A stretch of DNA of 55,893 bases, from contig JACXUV010000033.1 of the NCBI GenBank assembly GCA_014763715.1, forward strand, positions 1 through 55,893, in the 5' to 3' direction. Numbering within the stretch: the stretch's first letter is position 1; each line of letters starts with the position of its first letter. A model generated the notes under the pieces. That model ran no database searches. It was not told the origin of the DNA and saw only the letters and a list, made by a program, of their open reading frames with translations. Both the position numbers and the translations under genes were made by a program. Below are positions 29,401-38,248 of this stretch, piece by piece. The DNA comes from Rhodobacterales bacterium. GTDB lineage: Bacteria > Pseudomonadota > Alphaproteobacteria > Caulobacterales > Hyphomonadaceae.

Positions 29401-29489
29401 CGACCAGCGCTGGTAACACGCCGCTGTACGCAACGGGTTACGACCTGCGTGGCCGCCGCGCCTTCGTGAGCGTGTCGAAATCCTTCTAA
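26427..29489 (+). CDS. TonB-dependent outer-membrane receptor
   Basis: 1020 residues. The signal peptide is at 1-27 (ending ANAQ), then an acidic linker, then the TonB box region EKIVVTGS at about residues 51-58. The plug domain (about 60-185) has the DLRGCGDTRTLVLIDGKRPG and VVNIITRD signatures, and the 22-strand barrel ends in aromatic F (VSVSKSF). Codon use with many CGT and GGT codons differs from its neighbours and fits high expression. Several Cys pairs (for example GGCYYG with DFCDLF) suggest loop disulfides. Neighbouring peptidases hint at peptide uptake; the ligand is not identifiable from sequence. Confidence 0.92.
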   Translation: MNKRLFRRSVFGGVAIGALIMAGAANAQEADTTEDDVVTTIDEKPAEDEARQEKIVVTGSLIARDEFASSSPIQVITAEVATLEGLVDTAALLQGSSLAAGSTQLNNTFQNYVTNGGLGAQTIDLRGCGDTRTLVLIDGKRPGASGTRGSIAALDLNVLPQSIISRVEVLKDGASTIYGSDAVCGVVNIITRDSVDRPELNFDISRPFDSGGEQYGVSGAWGFDLGDNANFTISAEYRLSEELDVSERDYLECPRDYVRDANGGGLLDRLNYSATATDPTRNCSNLYYNTAIEYFTYQRLVPTPGGGTTPLYIGSSLPGYMPRVGTGVDPNSGALYYQDVLDSPMLDNQDFFPRNQNLSIFGTADVDIGGMQWDTELLYSRRETESEGWRQFFPYVGGVMNESATALMLEQWFGVDSATAAYYAPYYTDYLAYSTDATYGNPLESLAIPIMPYPTYDKVTVDYYYLSSSLSGGFSPGFMDGWSWKIDGSYSRGEGTYEGNEILVSKSGDWTYDLEDWTGDGVADSVAPPSINYFDPDILSGAAVDTLVAAVGGYQSGSTVYEQTTFTAVLAGELFELPAGPVGVGFGAEYREFSIDDQPGALTQSGDIWGSSTAGPTKGTNKVSEIFAEISVPLLKGVPLAEDVEFSGSVRAFDYDLGGSDAIYKAGLNWQITPTVRARTSYGTSYRAPALFELFLEDQTGYVNQMNVDPCINWGESQNATLRTNCAAAGVPQDFAGGSSSALVISSGGGELLEPETGDTFTAGLIWTPTFADINIALDYYEVEISDQITSLSAAQIVGGCYYGSTYPNDFCDLFERNAGTGTGAYALDNIQAPTLNVDSQSQSGLDLEIRYTNEFNFGTLTFDSSMNWAFERYINVFGSDFVSGVSDDDFNGTIGYPSVVGNASVRLDRGDWTYTWFVDFIGRQDNNRRWETVDYNEPQSYFGLDGLYKVYTEAQWTHGASVRWQGDTWSVTGGISNIFDEHPPQVSDIVTTSAGNTPLYATGYDLRGRRAFVSVSKSF

Positions 29490-29519
29490 GTCCAGCCGGA
29501 CTTTTGAAAGCCATTCGGG

Positions 29520-29553
29520 AAGGGCGGGCCGTAAGGTCCGCCCTTTCTCTTTT
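29520..29553 (+). terminator. Rho-independent terminator after the TonB receptor
   Basis: AAGGGCGG 29520-29527 pairs with 29538-29545. Including one G-T wobble the stem extends to 11 bp over a GTAA loop, and TTCTCTTTT follows. The rest of the 321-bp gap to 29810 shows no gene or site that I can recognise. Confidence 0.85.
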
Positions 29554-29810
29554 GGGGAATGGTCTCGACCTGAAGGCCGGCAGAGAGCTGAAATCATTGT
29601 GAGCTGGCAGGTTGCCTCGGCGGCAGATCATGCTGATATAGTGTTACAGTTCTTTCCGACACGAACCGCGAAACGAATGGGATCGTCCGTGAGCCATTGT
29701 CTGCATGAGAGAGGCATTCCGTGCCTTTGCGATGCTGCAAGTCAGCGTGCTCCGGCTGCCCTGACCGTTTCCGCCAGTCATTCAATTCATCCCCTAAGTC
29801 AGGACGCATC

Positions 29811-31816
29811 ATGACACGATCAAAAACCTTTCTGTCCTTCATCCTCGGTTCCACGATGATGACGGCCTGCGCCAGCGTTACGCCGGATGTGGCCAGATCG
29901 ACGCCATTACGGCAAATCCGGACGCGCCGACCTTCGAGAACACGATCGCAGCCATGGAAGACACAGGCCGCGAGCTCGACCGTGTCCTGACATATTACTA
30001 TCTCTGGGGCTCGAACCTTTCCACGCCGGAATTCCGCGAGATCGAGACGCGCATGGATCCGGAAATCCAGGCCTTCTACGACTCGATCAACCAGAACCAG
30101 GCCCTGTTCGCCCGCGTCGACGCCGTGCGCACTGGCGCGGAATACGAGACGCTGACGCCTGTCCAGCAGCGCCTGACGGAAATCATTCACCAGCGTTTCA
30201 CCCGAAATGGCGGCACGCTGACCGGCGAGAAGGCCGAGAAGTTCGCAGAGATCAACAAGGAACTGGCCGGGCTCTATGCGGAGTTCTCGGGAAACCTGCT
30301 GGCTGACGAGGAAGGCTGGGTGACCTTCCTGACGCCGGAGCAGACGGGCGGCCTGCCGGACTCCTATCTCAGCTCCGCTGCGGCTGCCGCCGAAGCGCTG
30401 GGCAAGCCGGGCATGTATGCCGTGCGCAACACGCGCTCGTCCATGGATCCGTTCCTGACCTATTCCACCGAGCGGGATCTGCGCGAGCAGGTCTGGCACA
30501 ATTACTACAATCGCGGCGACAATGGCGACGCGCATGACAACAATGCCATCATCGCCAGGATCCTGAAGCTGCGCGATGAGCGTGTCGCCTTGCTCGGGTA
30601 CGACAACTACGCCGCCTGGCGCCTGGAAGACCGCATGGCCAAGACGCCGGAACGCGCCTTCGACCTGATGCTGCAAGTCTGGAAAGCCTCCATCGCCCGT
30701 GTGCATGAAGAGGTCGCCGACATGCAGGCCCTCGCCGATGAGGAAGGCGCAGGCATCAAGATCGAGCCGTGGGACTACCGTTTCTATGCGGAGAAAGTCC
30801 GCAAGGCGAAATACGACCTCGATTCCGAAGAGGTGAAGCAATACCTCCAGCTCGATAATCTGCGCCTCGCCATGTTCGATGTGGCGGGGCAGCTGTTCGG
30901 CTTTGAGTTCGTGCCGGTCACCAATGGCTCTGTTCCGGTCTTCCATCCGGACGTCACCGTCTATGAAGTGAATGACAAGGCCACAGGCCGGAATGTCGGC
31001 CTCTGGTATTTCGATCCGTTCGCGCGCGACGGCAAACGCTCCGGCGCCTGGGCGACGACCTATCGCTCGCATGAAAGCTTCCGGGGCGAGAAGAACGTGC
31101 TGGCGGCCAACAATTCGAACTTCGTGAAGCCTGCGCCGGGCGAGCCGGTGCTCGTGTCCTGGGACGATGCCGAAACCATGTTCCACGAATTCGGCCACGC
31201 GCTGCATTACCTGTCGCTGCAGGTGGAATATCCGAGCCTGACATCAGGCCTGCGCGACTATACCGAGTTCCAGTCACAGCTGCTGGAGCGCTGGCTGCCG
31301 ACCGATCATGTGATCAACACCTATCTCGTCAGTGCAGAGACAGGGGAGCCCATGCCGGCGGAACTGGTCGAGAAGATCCGCAAGGCGTCGACCTTCAATC
31401 AGGGCTTTGCGACGACGGAATACCTCGCCTCCGCCCTGATTGACATGAAGCTGCACATGGCTGATCCGGAAGGCCTGGACCCGGACAAGTTCGAGCGTGA
31501 AACGCTGGACGAGCTTGGCATGCCGACAGAGCTGGTCATGCGCCACCGGACACCGCAGTTCGGCCACGTCTTCGCAGGCGAGGGCTATGCCGCCGGATAT
31601 TACGGCTACATCTGGGCCGATGTGCTGACGTCCGACGCGGCAGAGGCCTTTGCGGAAGCGTCCGGCGGTTTCTACGATCAGGATGTCGCCAGCGCGATGG
31701 TGAAATACCTGTTTGCTCCCGGCAACTCGATGGACCCGGCGGAGGCCTACCGCCTGTTCCGCGGCCGTGATGCCGAAATCGGCGCCCTGATGCGCGATCG
31801 CGGGTTCGCGGAATAA
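29811..31816 (+). pseudogene. M3-family (Dcp/oligopeptidase) metallopeptidase lipoprotein, 5' end frameshifted
   Basis: ATG 29811, with AGGA at 29801-29804, encodes a lipoprotein signal (MTRSKTFLSF... ending MTAC), but this frame leaves the peptidase sequence and stops at 29990. The peptidase continues in another frame from about 29894 (QIDAITANPDAPTFENTIAAM), long before the first in-frame ATG at 29954. Known relatives have some 40-50 more residues between signal and this point, so a deletion of 3n+1 nt is likely. The downstream part is intact, including HEFGHALH with H411, E412 and H415 counted from 29954. As written, an export-competent enzyme cannot be made; a 620-residue cytoplasmic form from 29954 could be. 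An assembly error is also possible. Confidence 0.7.
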
Positions 31817-31826
31817 ACCTTCATTT

Positions 31827-31859
31827 CCCGGCTGCGTTGCAGAGCGTAACGCAGCCGGG
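31827..31859. terminator. Long perfect inverted repeat after the M3 gene
   Basis: CCCGGCTGCGTT 31827-31838 pairs perfectly over 12 bp with 31848-31859 around a 9-nt loop. No T-run follows on the plus strand, so it is a stable mRNA end or an attenuator rather than a textbook terminator. A second small hairpin, ACTTC with GAAGT, lies about 5-20 nt downstream. Confidence 0.55.
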
Positions 31860-32012
31860 GCTACTTCCGGTTTCCAGAAGTAAAAAACGCCTCTTGTGAG
31901 GTTCATTTTCTGCCCGGCCGTTAGGGATCGGTAGAGAATTGCGTCTGCACAACCCCGGGACGTTATTCGCTGAGAGCATCCTGTGCCTCAGCGTGATCGG
32001 GGGAAACAATAG

Positions 32013-33515
32013 ATGAAAATGCGCACATTCGCCCTGTCTGCGGCCGCCATGACGGCTGTCCAGATGTTCGCTTCCGGAGCATATGCGGAAGAGGTTGATA
32101 CCGAGGCCCTGCTGGCGCGGATCGAAAAGCTTGAGGCCGACAATGCGCGGCTGATGGCCCTTGTCGAAGGGATGCTGGACCAGGAAAAACTGGAGCGCGT
32201 CGAGCCAGCCCCGGTCCCGGCCGTGGCGCCTGCAGTCCAGCCTGTCGCGGCAAGTGACGGTGCGGCCGGCATGGTCGGGATCGCGCCGGAATACGGCTAT
32301 GCGCTGCTTGATCACGCCGAGACGGTCAACCGCAAGCGCATCCTCCAGCTTGAGGCCCGTCAGGACGGAACGCTGAATCAGGTGGTGACGCTGTCTGGCG
32401 GCGTAACGGTTCTGGCCGATTATCAGACCAGCAACCGGGACGACAAGTTCGGCTATCTGATGCGCCACCCGACCCTGAACAACCAGATCGGCGACACCGT
32501 GTCAGAGGCGGTGGTGCACTCATCCTATTTCGCGGCAACCGCGGCGCTCACGGACAATGTCACGGCCTATTTCGAGATGCTCTACAGTCCGGAGCAGAGC
32601 TTCGGTGCCGGTACGATTACCTCGCTGACGCGCAACCAGGTGCAGGTGCGCCAGGCTTATCTGATGTGGGGCAATCTGGATGAAAGCCCGGTCTATGCCT
32701 CGATCGGCAAGATGTATACGCCGTTCGGCCTGAACGATACGGTCAGCCCGTTCTCGAATTCGTCCGTGTGGCATGCCTTTGCCGGACTCGCCTATGGGGC
32801 GGAAGTCGGCTACCTGAAGGACGGTCTCAGCCTGCGGGCCATGGCTGTTCAGGGCGGGTCCGAGTTCCGCGCGGCCAATACGCCGGTGGATGGGACGAAT
32901 GTGCCGTCGAAGCTGAACAATTTCGCACTGGATGCCAGCTACGCCTTCGCCTTCGCGATGGATGGCGAGGCAATGCTCGGCGCCAGCTATGAGCATGGCA
33001 GCGCATACTGCCAGTCCTATCCGGTGGTGCACTTCAATCCGTGTGAAGACAACAATCCCGCCTGGGCGGCTTATGGCTCGGTCGACAAGGGGCCGTTCGA
33101 GTTTCTGGCAGAATATGCCCAGACCACGGATGTGTGGCCGGGTTCTGCCGTGCCTGATCCGTCAAACCCGCTCAGCCAGTATGAGGCCCAGAAGACGAAA
33201 TCCTTCATGCTGGGCGGCCGGTATGGCTTCGGCGCGGATCTCTCCAATGGGGAGGCCAATTCCGCCCTGTCGATCGAATACAGCACGTTCATCGCCGGCG
33301 ACACGCGCGCGCCGTGGGAACGGCAGGACCAATGGGTGCTCGGCTATTCGCGCTACCTCGTGCCGAACGTGAACCTGTTCGGCGAAGTGGTTCATGTCGT
33401 TGGCTATTCCCCGCTGAACTTCATCAGTGGCGGGAATTTTACCGATGGCAGCACATGGTCTGACCGTGGCGGCCGGACGAATGTGATCCTCGTCGGGGCG
33501 CAGGCGGCTTTCTAG
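32013..33515 (+). CDS. Coiled-coil outer-membrane porin (LbtU-like)
   Basis: 500 residues with a signal peptide (1-25). A short coiled coil (about 27-60, EALLARIEKLEADNARLMAL) and a Pro/Val/Ala-rich linker (about 64-85) follow. The rest reads as amphipathic beta strands and ends in aromatic F (GAQAAF), as for an outer-membrane barrel. The N-terminal trimerising helix plus barrel resembles LbtU-type siderophore porins, but I see no Fur box upstream. The ligand is unknown. It is a single gene after the M3 locus. Confidence 0.6.
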   Translation: MKMRTFALSAAAMTAVQMFASGAYAEEVDTEALLARIEKLEADNARLMALVEGMLDQEKLERVEPAPVPAVAPAVQPVAASDGAAGMVGIAPEYGYALLDHAETVNRKRILQLEARQDGTLNQVVTLSGGVTVLADYQTSNRDDKFGYLMRHPTLNNQIGDTVSEAVVHSSYFAATAALTDNVTAYFEMLYSPEQSFGAGTITSLTRNQVQVRQAYLMWGNLDESPVYASIGKMYTPFGLNDTVSPFSNSSVWHAFAGLAYGAEVGYLKDGLSLRAMAVQGGSEFRAANTPVDGTNVPSKLNNFALDASYAFAFAMDGEAMLGASYEHGSAYCQSYPVVHFNPCEDNNPAWAAYGSVDKGPFEFLAEYAQTTDVWPGSAVPDPSNPLSQYEAQKTKSFMLGGRYGFGADLSNGEANSALSIEYSTFIAGDTRAPWERQDQWVLGYSRYLVPNVNLFGEVVHVVGYSPLNFISGGNFTDGSTWSDRGGRTNVILVGAQAAF

Positions 33516-33537
33516 TCTTCTGCGCCTGCAGGGCAGC

Positions 33538-34941
33538 TCAGGGTGCAGCAGGGGCCTCAGCCGTCTCTGCTGCGCTTGTGGTCTCGCCAGCGGGTTCATG
33601 CGCGTCATGCGCGGCAGCGGCCCGTTTGCCCTTCGGCGTCACGATGCGGCACAGCACGAGGTCGCCGGTCACGTTCACCAGCGTACGGGCCATGTCGAGG
33701 ATCCGGTCCACGCCCATCACCAGGGGCAGGCCGGTGAGCGGTACGCCGAAACTGGTCGCCGTGGTCGCCAGGATGGCAATACTGGCCCCCGGCGCGGCCG
33801 GTGCTCCGATAGAGGCGCCGGTCAGCGTGATCATCACAAGCGCAAGGTCGCCGGAAGACAGTGGCGTGCCGGAGATGTCCGCCAGGAACATGATCGCCAC
33901 AGACTGGTAAAGCGCCGTGCCGGCCATGTTGACGGTCGAGGCCAGCGGAACGACGGCCCCCGCCAGCGTGGCGGGCGTCTTCAGCTTGTCGATGGCCGTC
34001 TTCATCGTCAGCGGCATGACGGCGGCCGAGCTGGATGTGGAGAAGGCCAGCAGCTGTACGGGCACGACCGCCTCGATGAACTTCAGCGGGTTCATCCGCC
34101 CGAACAGTGTCACGATCACGAGATACATCGCCAGCAGGCAGGCAAGGCCGGACAGGACAATGCCGCAATAGGTGGCGAGGTCCCTCAGCGTGCTGAAGCC
34201 GTTCGTCGCGGTCGTTTCCGCCATCAACCCGAACACGGCCAGCGGCGCGAAGCGCATCGCCGTCCGGATCACCGTCATGGACACTTCCAGCATCGCCTCC
34301 GCCAGCGCCACCAGCGGTCGCGTCAGCTCCTTCTTGTCCGCCGTGACAACCGCCACGCCGACAAACAGGGAGAACAGGACGATGGCCAGCATGTCCTGCT
34401 CCAGCAGGGAGGCCGTGATGTTCTGCGGGATCAGATTGGTGATCATCTCCGGCAGCTCGCGCGTGATGCCCTCAAGCGGGGAGGGCGGCGGCGCGGCCAG
34501 GTGCAGGTCTTCCGGTTTCAGGCTGGGGGCGGAGGGGTAGTTGTGCTCCAGCGCGCGCCCCGGCCGGATGAAACGGGCCAGCGACACGCCGATCATGGTG
34601 GCGCTGATCGTCGTCAGCAGCACGAACACCAGCAGCTTGCGGCCAACCGTGCGCAGCGCCTCGCCGCCGCCCGTGCCGGCAATGCCGAGCACGATGGAGC
34701 TGGCCGCCAGCGGGATGATTACCATCCGCACCAGCGCTAGGAACATGTTGCCCGGCAGGCCCAGCCATTCCCCGGCGAGTTCGGCCGTGGGGCGCGACAC
34801 AAGATCAAGGTCAGGCCCCAGCAGCAGGCCCACCGAGATGCCGGTCGCCAATGCCAGAATCACCTGCAGCCACAACCGCCCCTTCACCAGCACATCGAGC
34901 CGGTGGTTCAGGCGGTTATAGGTAAAGCGGGGCTTTTTCAT
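33538..34941 (-). CDS. Dicarboxylate/amino acid:cation symporter (DAACS)
   Basis: 467 residues, multiple membrane helices. The family hallmarks are NMAGTALYQ (helix TM7 region) and the substrate-binding C-terminal end GVDRILDMARTLVNVTGD. An Ala-rich tail (TTSAAETAEAPAAP) follows. Imports dicarboxylates or acidic or neutral amino acids with sodium or protons. It converges on the porin gene with 22 nt between. It fits the region's theme of taking up peptide breakdown products. Confidence 0.9.
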   Translation of the reverse strand: MKKPRFTYNRLNHRLDVLVKGRLWLQVILALATGISVGLLLGPDLDLVSRPTAELAGEWLGLPGNMFLALVRMVIIPLAASSIVLGIAGTGGGEALRTVGRKLLVFVLLTTISATMIGVSLARFIRPGRALEHNYPSAPSLKPEDLHLAAPPPSPLEGITRELPEMITNLIPQNITASLLEQDMLAIVLFSLFVGVAVVTADKKELTRPLVALAEAMLEVSMTVIRTAMRFAPLAVFGLMAETTATNGFSTLRDLATYCGIVLSGLACLLAMYLVIVTLFGRMNPLKFIEAVVPVQLLAFSTSSSAAVMPLTMKTAIDKLKTPATLAGAVVPLASTVNMAGTALYQSVAIMFLADISGTPLSSGDLALVMITLTGASIGAPAAPGASIAILATTATSFGVPLTGLPLVMGVDRILDMARTLVNVTGDLVLCRIVTPKGKRAAAAHDAHEPAGETTSAAETAEAPAAP

Positions 34942-35167
34942 CTGTGCCTTCTGTTCGCCATCTAGGTTCCGGTATGTCCCGGCATACCCAAACAGAAAAG
35001 GGGCGGCTTGCCGCGCCCGTCAATTATTGGTGGGGTCAGGAAAGCATGCAGGGGCGATCCGGTGATTTTGGCTGCTGGCTTTGCACATCACAGTACCAAT
35101 CCGCAGAATTTCTCCCTCTGCGTGTTTTATTTCTGGAAGTTAATGTAGAGGCTTGTTAGGGGGAAGC

Positions 35168-36130
35168 ATGCGACTGCACCTACACATAGGCATGCCCAAA
35201 TGCGGCTCAACGACGATCCAGGAGTATTTCGGCCTTAACCGCGAAAAGCTGGCTGCGGTCGGATGGCATTACCCTGAAAGTGTCTTTCCCTTGATTGAGG
35301 GACCTAACACGAATCTACCCTCGCTACTGGCCGAGGGTGTTGTCGAGCTGGAACATGTCTGCCGTCCTCTGTTGGATGGTACCGCGACGGACCTGCTGCT
35401 GTCGTCGGAATTTTTTTTCCTGTTCATGTCCCGCTTCTCCACAGAAACGCTGGAGACATTCCGACAACGTCTCCACGATTTGAATATTGAGCTTTGCATT
35501 TATTGTATCTACCGGGATCCCGCCAGTTTCATGGTATCCATGTATAAGCAGCGCATTGTGAACCGGGTCGAAAACGACCAGTTGTTTGATGAGATCAAAG
35601 CTCCGAATGCCGACTGGCTGGTCTTGACGAAGCCGTTCATCGAAATCCTGCATCCGCATGCCTTTCATGCCCTGCAATTGAAGCGCACTTATCTGCGCGA
35701 TCTGGTTTTGCTCTTGGGATTGAATGATCTGGAGCTGGAGCTACCTTCCGGGAATCAGAACACCTCACTACCAGACGTTTATGTGGAGATCCTCCGGCAG
35801 TTCAATACCATGCGTGAGACGGGAGTGGGCCGCGGTAGCGTCGCGAAATTGATTCTGGATGTTAATCCCGCCAGCAGCCGTGCGCTGGAGCGTCAGGCGG
35901 GGAAGGCCCGAAAGGATAAGCGCGGTGTTTTGCAGTCTGACCTCGACAGACTAGCATATCTCGCCAATCCGCCCCTGCGCTATACGGAGGCGGACTTCAA
36001 TAAGGCCGTTGAGACATTGCGTTCGCTCATCGCGAGGCCTGCTGCGGAAGTTGCATCAGGAGTGGGCAAGGGTACGCGTAGAGCTGTGCGTTCAAGTCAG
36101 ACTGCTCCGTTCAACGAGCGGCAGGACTAA
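35168..36130 (+). CDS. Sulfotransferase-like protein
   Basis: 320 residues, start ATG 35168 with a GGGGGAAG ribosome site. The 5'-phosphosulfate-binding loop-like HIGMPKCGSTTIQ lies at residues 6-18, and a 3'-phosphate motif-like YRDPASFMVSMYKQ (R116, S124) at about 115-128. The fold would use PAPS to sulfate a cell-surface glycan. Base composition is visibly poorer in GC than the flanks, and the last 40 residues are basic and low complexity, which suggests recent transfer. It converges on a GT61-like gene. The activity is an inference. Confidence 0.55.
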   Translation: MRLHLHIGMPKCGSTTIQEYFGLNREKLAAVGWHYPESVFPLIEGPNTNLPSLLAEGVVELEHVCRPLLDGTATDLLLSSEFFFLFMSRFSTETLETFRQRLHDLNIELCIYCIYRDPASFMVSMYKQRIVNRVENDQLFDEIKAPNADWLVLTKPFIEILHPHAFHALQLKRTYLRDLVLLLGLNDLELELPSGNQNTSLPDVYVEILRQFNTMRETGVGRGSVAKLILDVNPASSRALERQAGKARKDKRGVLQSDLDRLAYLANPPLRYTEADFNKAVETLRSLIARPAAEVASGVGKGTRRAVRSSQTAPFNERQD

Positions 36131-36175
36131 ACGGTACTGGCATCGACGCATCGGCACCCATGATTATCAGAGTAC

Positions 36176-37051
36176 TCAGCTCCCTATAGCTTCGCGGATG
36201 AGCGTGACGGCGCGTGCGGGGGCGAAGGCGACCCGTGTGGCAGGCACTTCCGGGCTGTAAAATGTCACATCGAATATGGCCGCGAGGCTGCGTGTGCCAT
36301 GGTTCTCACGGTCTACCGGATCCGCCAGCATGATGGCGGCGCTTCCGGGCTGCATCCAGACCAGGCTGGCGAATTCTGCGCCACGGATTCCGATCACCGC
36401 CCGGGCATGATGGCAGGCCATGATCTGGTCGGCCAGGCTGAGCGCACCGAGATCGAGTGCTTGGGCCCGAAGCCCACTGGCGCATAGCGCGGCTGCGATC
36501 TCACGGCTGTTTTCCAGATGCCGCCTGCCGCGGCCATAGCCGGGCGTCCGCGCCATCGGCCGCGAGCGGTAGAAGGGGTGTTCCTCAGACCGTTCAAAGA
36601 CGATCACATCCGTCTCCTGCCAGCGAACGAGGCTGTCTGAGGCGCTGGTCTCCCGCCTCGATGCGTCCAGCAATCTTTGCCGCACCTGCCATGCGCCCGC
36701 ATGGTAGGCCTGTAGGATGCTGGAGGGTTGAGGCGGGGCATCGAAGCGCAACAACAGCCGGTCCCAGCGCGGCACGCTCACCTTTGCTTGTGGCGGCATG
36801 TCCCCGGCCAATGGGGCGGTCAGTGGGGAGGCGAGATCAAGGGAGAGAAGGGCGCAGGCCTCGGCAATCCTTGGCTGCATCAGCGGGCCGCAATTCTCAA
36901 ACTGCACGCGCCGGGCGCCCGTCTCCAATGCCAGGCTCAGCCCCGGCAGAAGGTAGCCGTGCAGGAAGTGGAAGTAATGTTCTTTTGCGCCCCACGGCGT
37001 GCAGGGGTCGAAGGCCAGATGCAAAGGATCCGGGCAGTCATCTGACGTCAT
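36176..37051 (-). CDS. GT61-like glycosyltransferase
   Basis: 291 residues. The GAKEHYFHFLHGYLLP segment near residues 20-35 and the C-terminal SLADQIMACHHARAVIGIRG with EFASLVWMQPGS match the DUF563/GT61 pattern. No signal or membrane segment is present, so it is cytoplasmic and acts on a polysaccharide acceptor. It follows the acyltransferase-like gene by 12 nt on the same strand and probably forms an operon for surface-polymer assembly. Confidence 0.6.
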   Translation of the reverse strand: MTSDDCPDPLHLAFDPCTPWGAKEHYFHFLHGYLLPGLSLALETGARRVQFENCGPLMQPRIAEACALLSLDLASPLTAPLAGDMPPQAKVSVPRWDRLLLRFDAPPQPSSILQAYHAGAWQVRQRLLDASRRETSASDSLVRWQETDVIVFERSEEHPFYRSRPMARTPGYGRGRRHLENSREIAAALCASGLRAQALDLGALSLADQIMACHHARAVIGIRGAEFASLVWMQPGSAAIMLADPVDRENHGTRSLAAIFDVTFYSPEVPATRVAFAPARAVTLIREAIGS

Positions 37052-37063
37052 TGTATCGTCCGC

Positions 37064-38008
37064 TCAGCCCGCTTCCTGACGTAGCCCCAGTTCGGCCCGG
37101 GGGTCACGGTAATCCGGCAGGAAGTCGAAATGGCCACGCTCTGCCCGCAAGCGGTCCAGGCTGATTGAGTCCAGGTCGACCGAGACGATATGGGCCGGGG
37201 CAGCGTGATTCGAGAAGCGCTGTTTGAATCGGAAAACGCCTGCACCATTTGCTCCGCCGGGCGCGCCGCCGAACCAGAGGTCCTGGCCTTTCAGGATGTC
37301 GATCGCCCCATCGAACAGAAGGTAATTCCCGAACTCGGCAATGGCCGCCTCTTCGGACAAAGCGGAATGTGCGTGCCAGTTGCCTGTTTCAGCGTCCTCC
37401 ATGGCCAGGAAAATGCCTGCAAGGGCTCCGCCCTGCCGCCGGCGCAGGGTGATGCAGGCCAGGCCCTCCTTCATTCGCAGCGGAAGATTGGCGAGCGCCG
37501 TGAAATGCGCCGCATCGGGAGAAGAGATGTGCGGCACGTTCCGCCGCTGGCGGATCCGCTCCTGCCACTGTGCGATGACCAGATGAGACGGGCCGAAGAC
37601 TTCGCGCTGCACGGTAAAGGTGCGGCGGGCCTCGTCCAGCCGCCGCAGGGTGCGGGCGGAGTAGGTCTCGCGAGCGGCCGGGCGCGTTGCGCTGTGGCAG
37701 AGATGATCCTTCAGGGGGCTGACCGTGAGGGCGAAGGTTTCCCGTACCGCCTGAAGCGATGATTGCAGGGCCCACACGCTGATGTCGGGCCGGATCACGG
37801 CGGTCAGGTTTAACGCGTTTCCCTGTTGTGCCAGCGCGGTCAGAAGGCCGGCTGAGGGAGGGGACTGATAGGGCCAGCTCCCGCGCGCGTCCTGCAGGTC
37901 CGGCGCCGCCGGCCGCAGGACGGCGCTGCCCGCGGGCAAATGTACAGGGGTTCCGAGCCAGGTCAGCGTATCGAGATAACCGGGGTGATCGAAAAAGAGT
38001 GCGTTCAT
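37064..38008 (-). CDS. FemAB/BioF2-like acyltransferase
   Basis: 314 residues. The second half reads as a GNAT-fold acetyltransferase of the FemAB-like group: WQERIRQRRNVPHIS, LACITLRRRQGGALAGIFLA, and WHAHSALSEEAAIAEFGNYLLFDGAIDI before GGAPGGANGAGVFRFKQRF, where an acyl-donor loop is expected. Members transfer acyl or amino-acyl groups to polysaccharides or peptidoglycan. First gene of a two-gene operon with the GT61-like gene, reading away from the tRNA. Confidence 0.5.
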   Translation of the reverse strand: MNALFFDHPGYLDTLTWLGTPVHLPAGSAVLRPAAPDLQDARGSWPYQSPPSAGLLTALAQQGNALNLTAVIRPDISVWALQSSLQAVRETFALTVSPLKDHLCHSATRPAARETYSARTLRRLDEARRTFTVQREVFGPSHLVIAQWQERIRQRRNVPHISSPDAAHFTALANLPLRMKEGLACITLRRRQGGALAGIFLAMEDAETGNWHAHSALSEEAAIAEFGNYLLFDGAIDILKGQDLWFGGAPGGANGAGVFRFKQRFSNHAAPAHIVSVDLDSISLDRLRAERGHFDFLPDYRDPRAELGLRQEAG

Positions 38009-38096
38009 CCCTGCGGTGTCTACGCAGAGTCCGTTAAGGTTGCACTACTGTTCGCCTGACCCGCCTGCCTGGTTCAGTTCTGTGTTTTGGGGGAAC

Positions 38097-38171
38097 TGGT
38101 GCCGCGAGAGAGAATTGAACTCTCGGCCTCATCATTACCAATGATGCGCTCTACCACTGAGCTACCGCGGC
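38097..38171 (-). tRNA. tRNA-Thr (GGT anticodon)
   Basis: A complete 75-nt cloverleaf on the minus strand: acceptor GCCGCGG with GCGGC partner (one G-T at position 7), D-arm GCTC/GAGC, anticodon stem CATCA/TGATG with loop TTGGTAA (anticodon GGT), T-arm GAGAG/CTCTC with loop TTCAATT, and an encoded CCA end at 38097-38099. No prophage or integrase is next to it. Confidence 0.95.
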
Positions 38172-38248
38172 ATTGCAGGTGCGGAAAGCGGCGTTTAGCT
38201 TAAGCGATCCGACATGAAAAGACCGTTTCGCCGTGAATTGCACCTGAC

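Noticed and set aside
29594-31207. 537-codon open frame antisense to the M3 peptidase
   Set aside because: His/Arg/Gly-rich shadow; the plus-strand frame carries the zinc motif.
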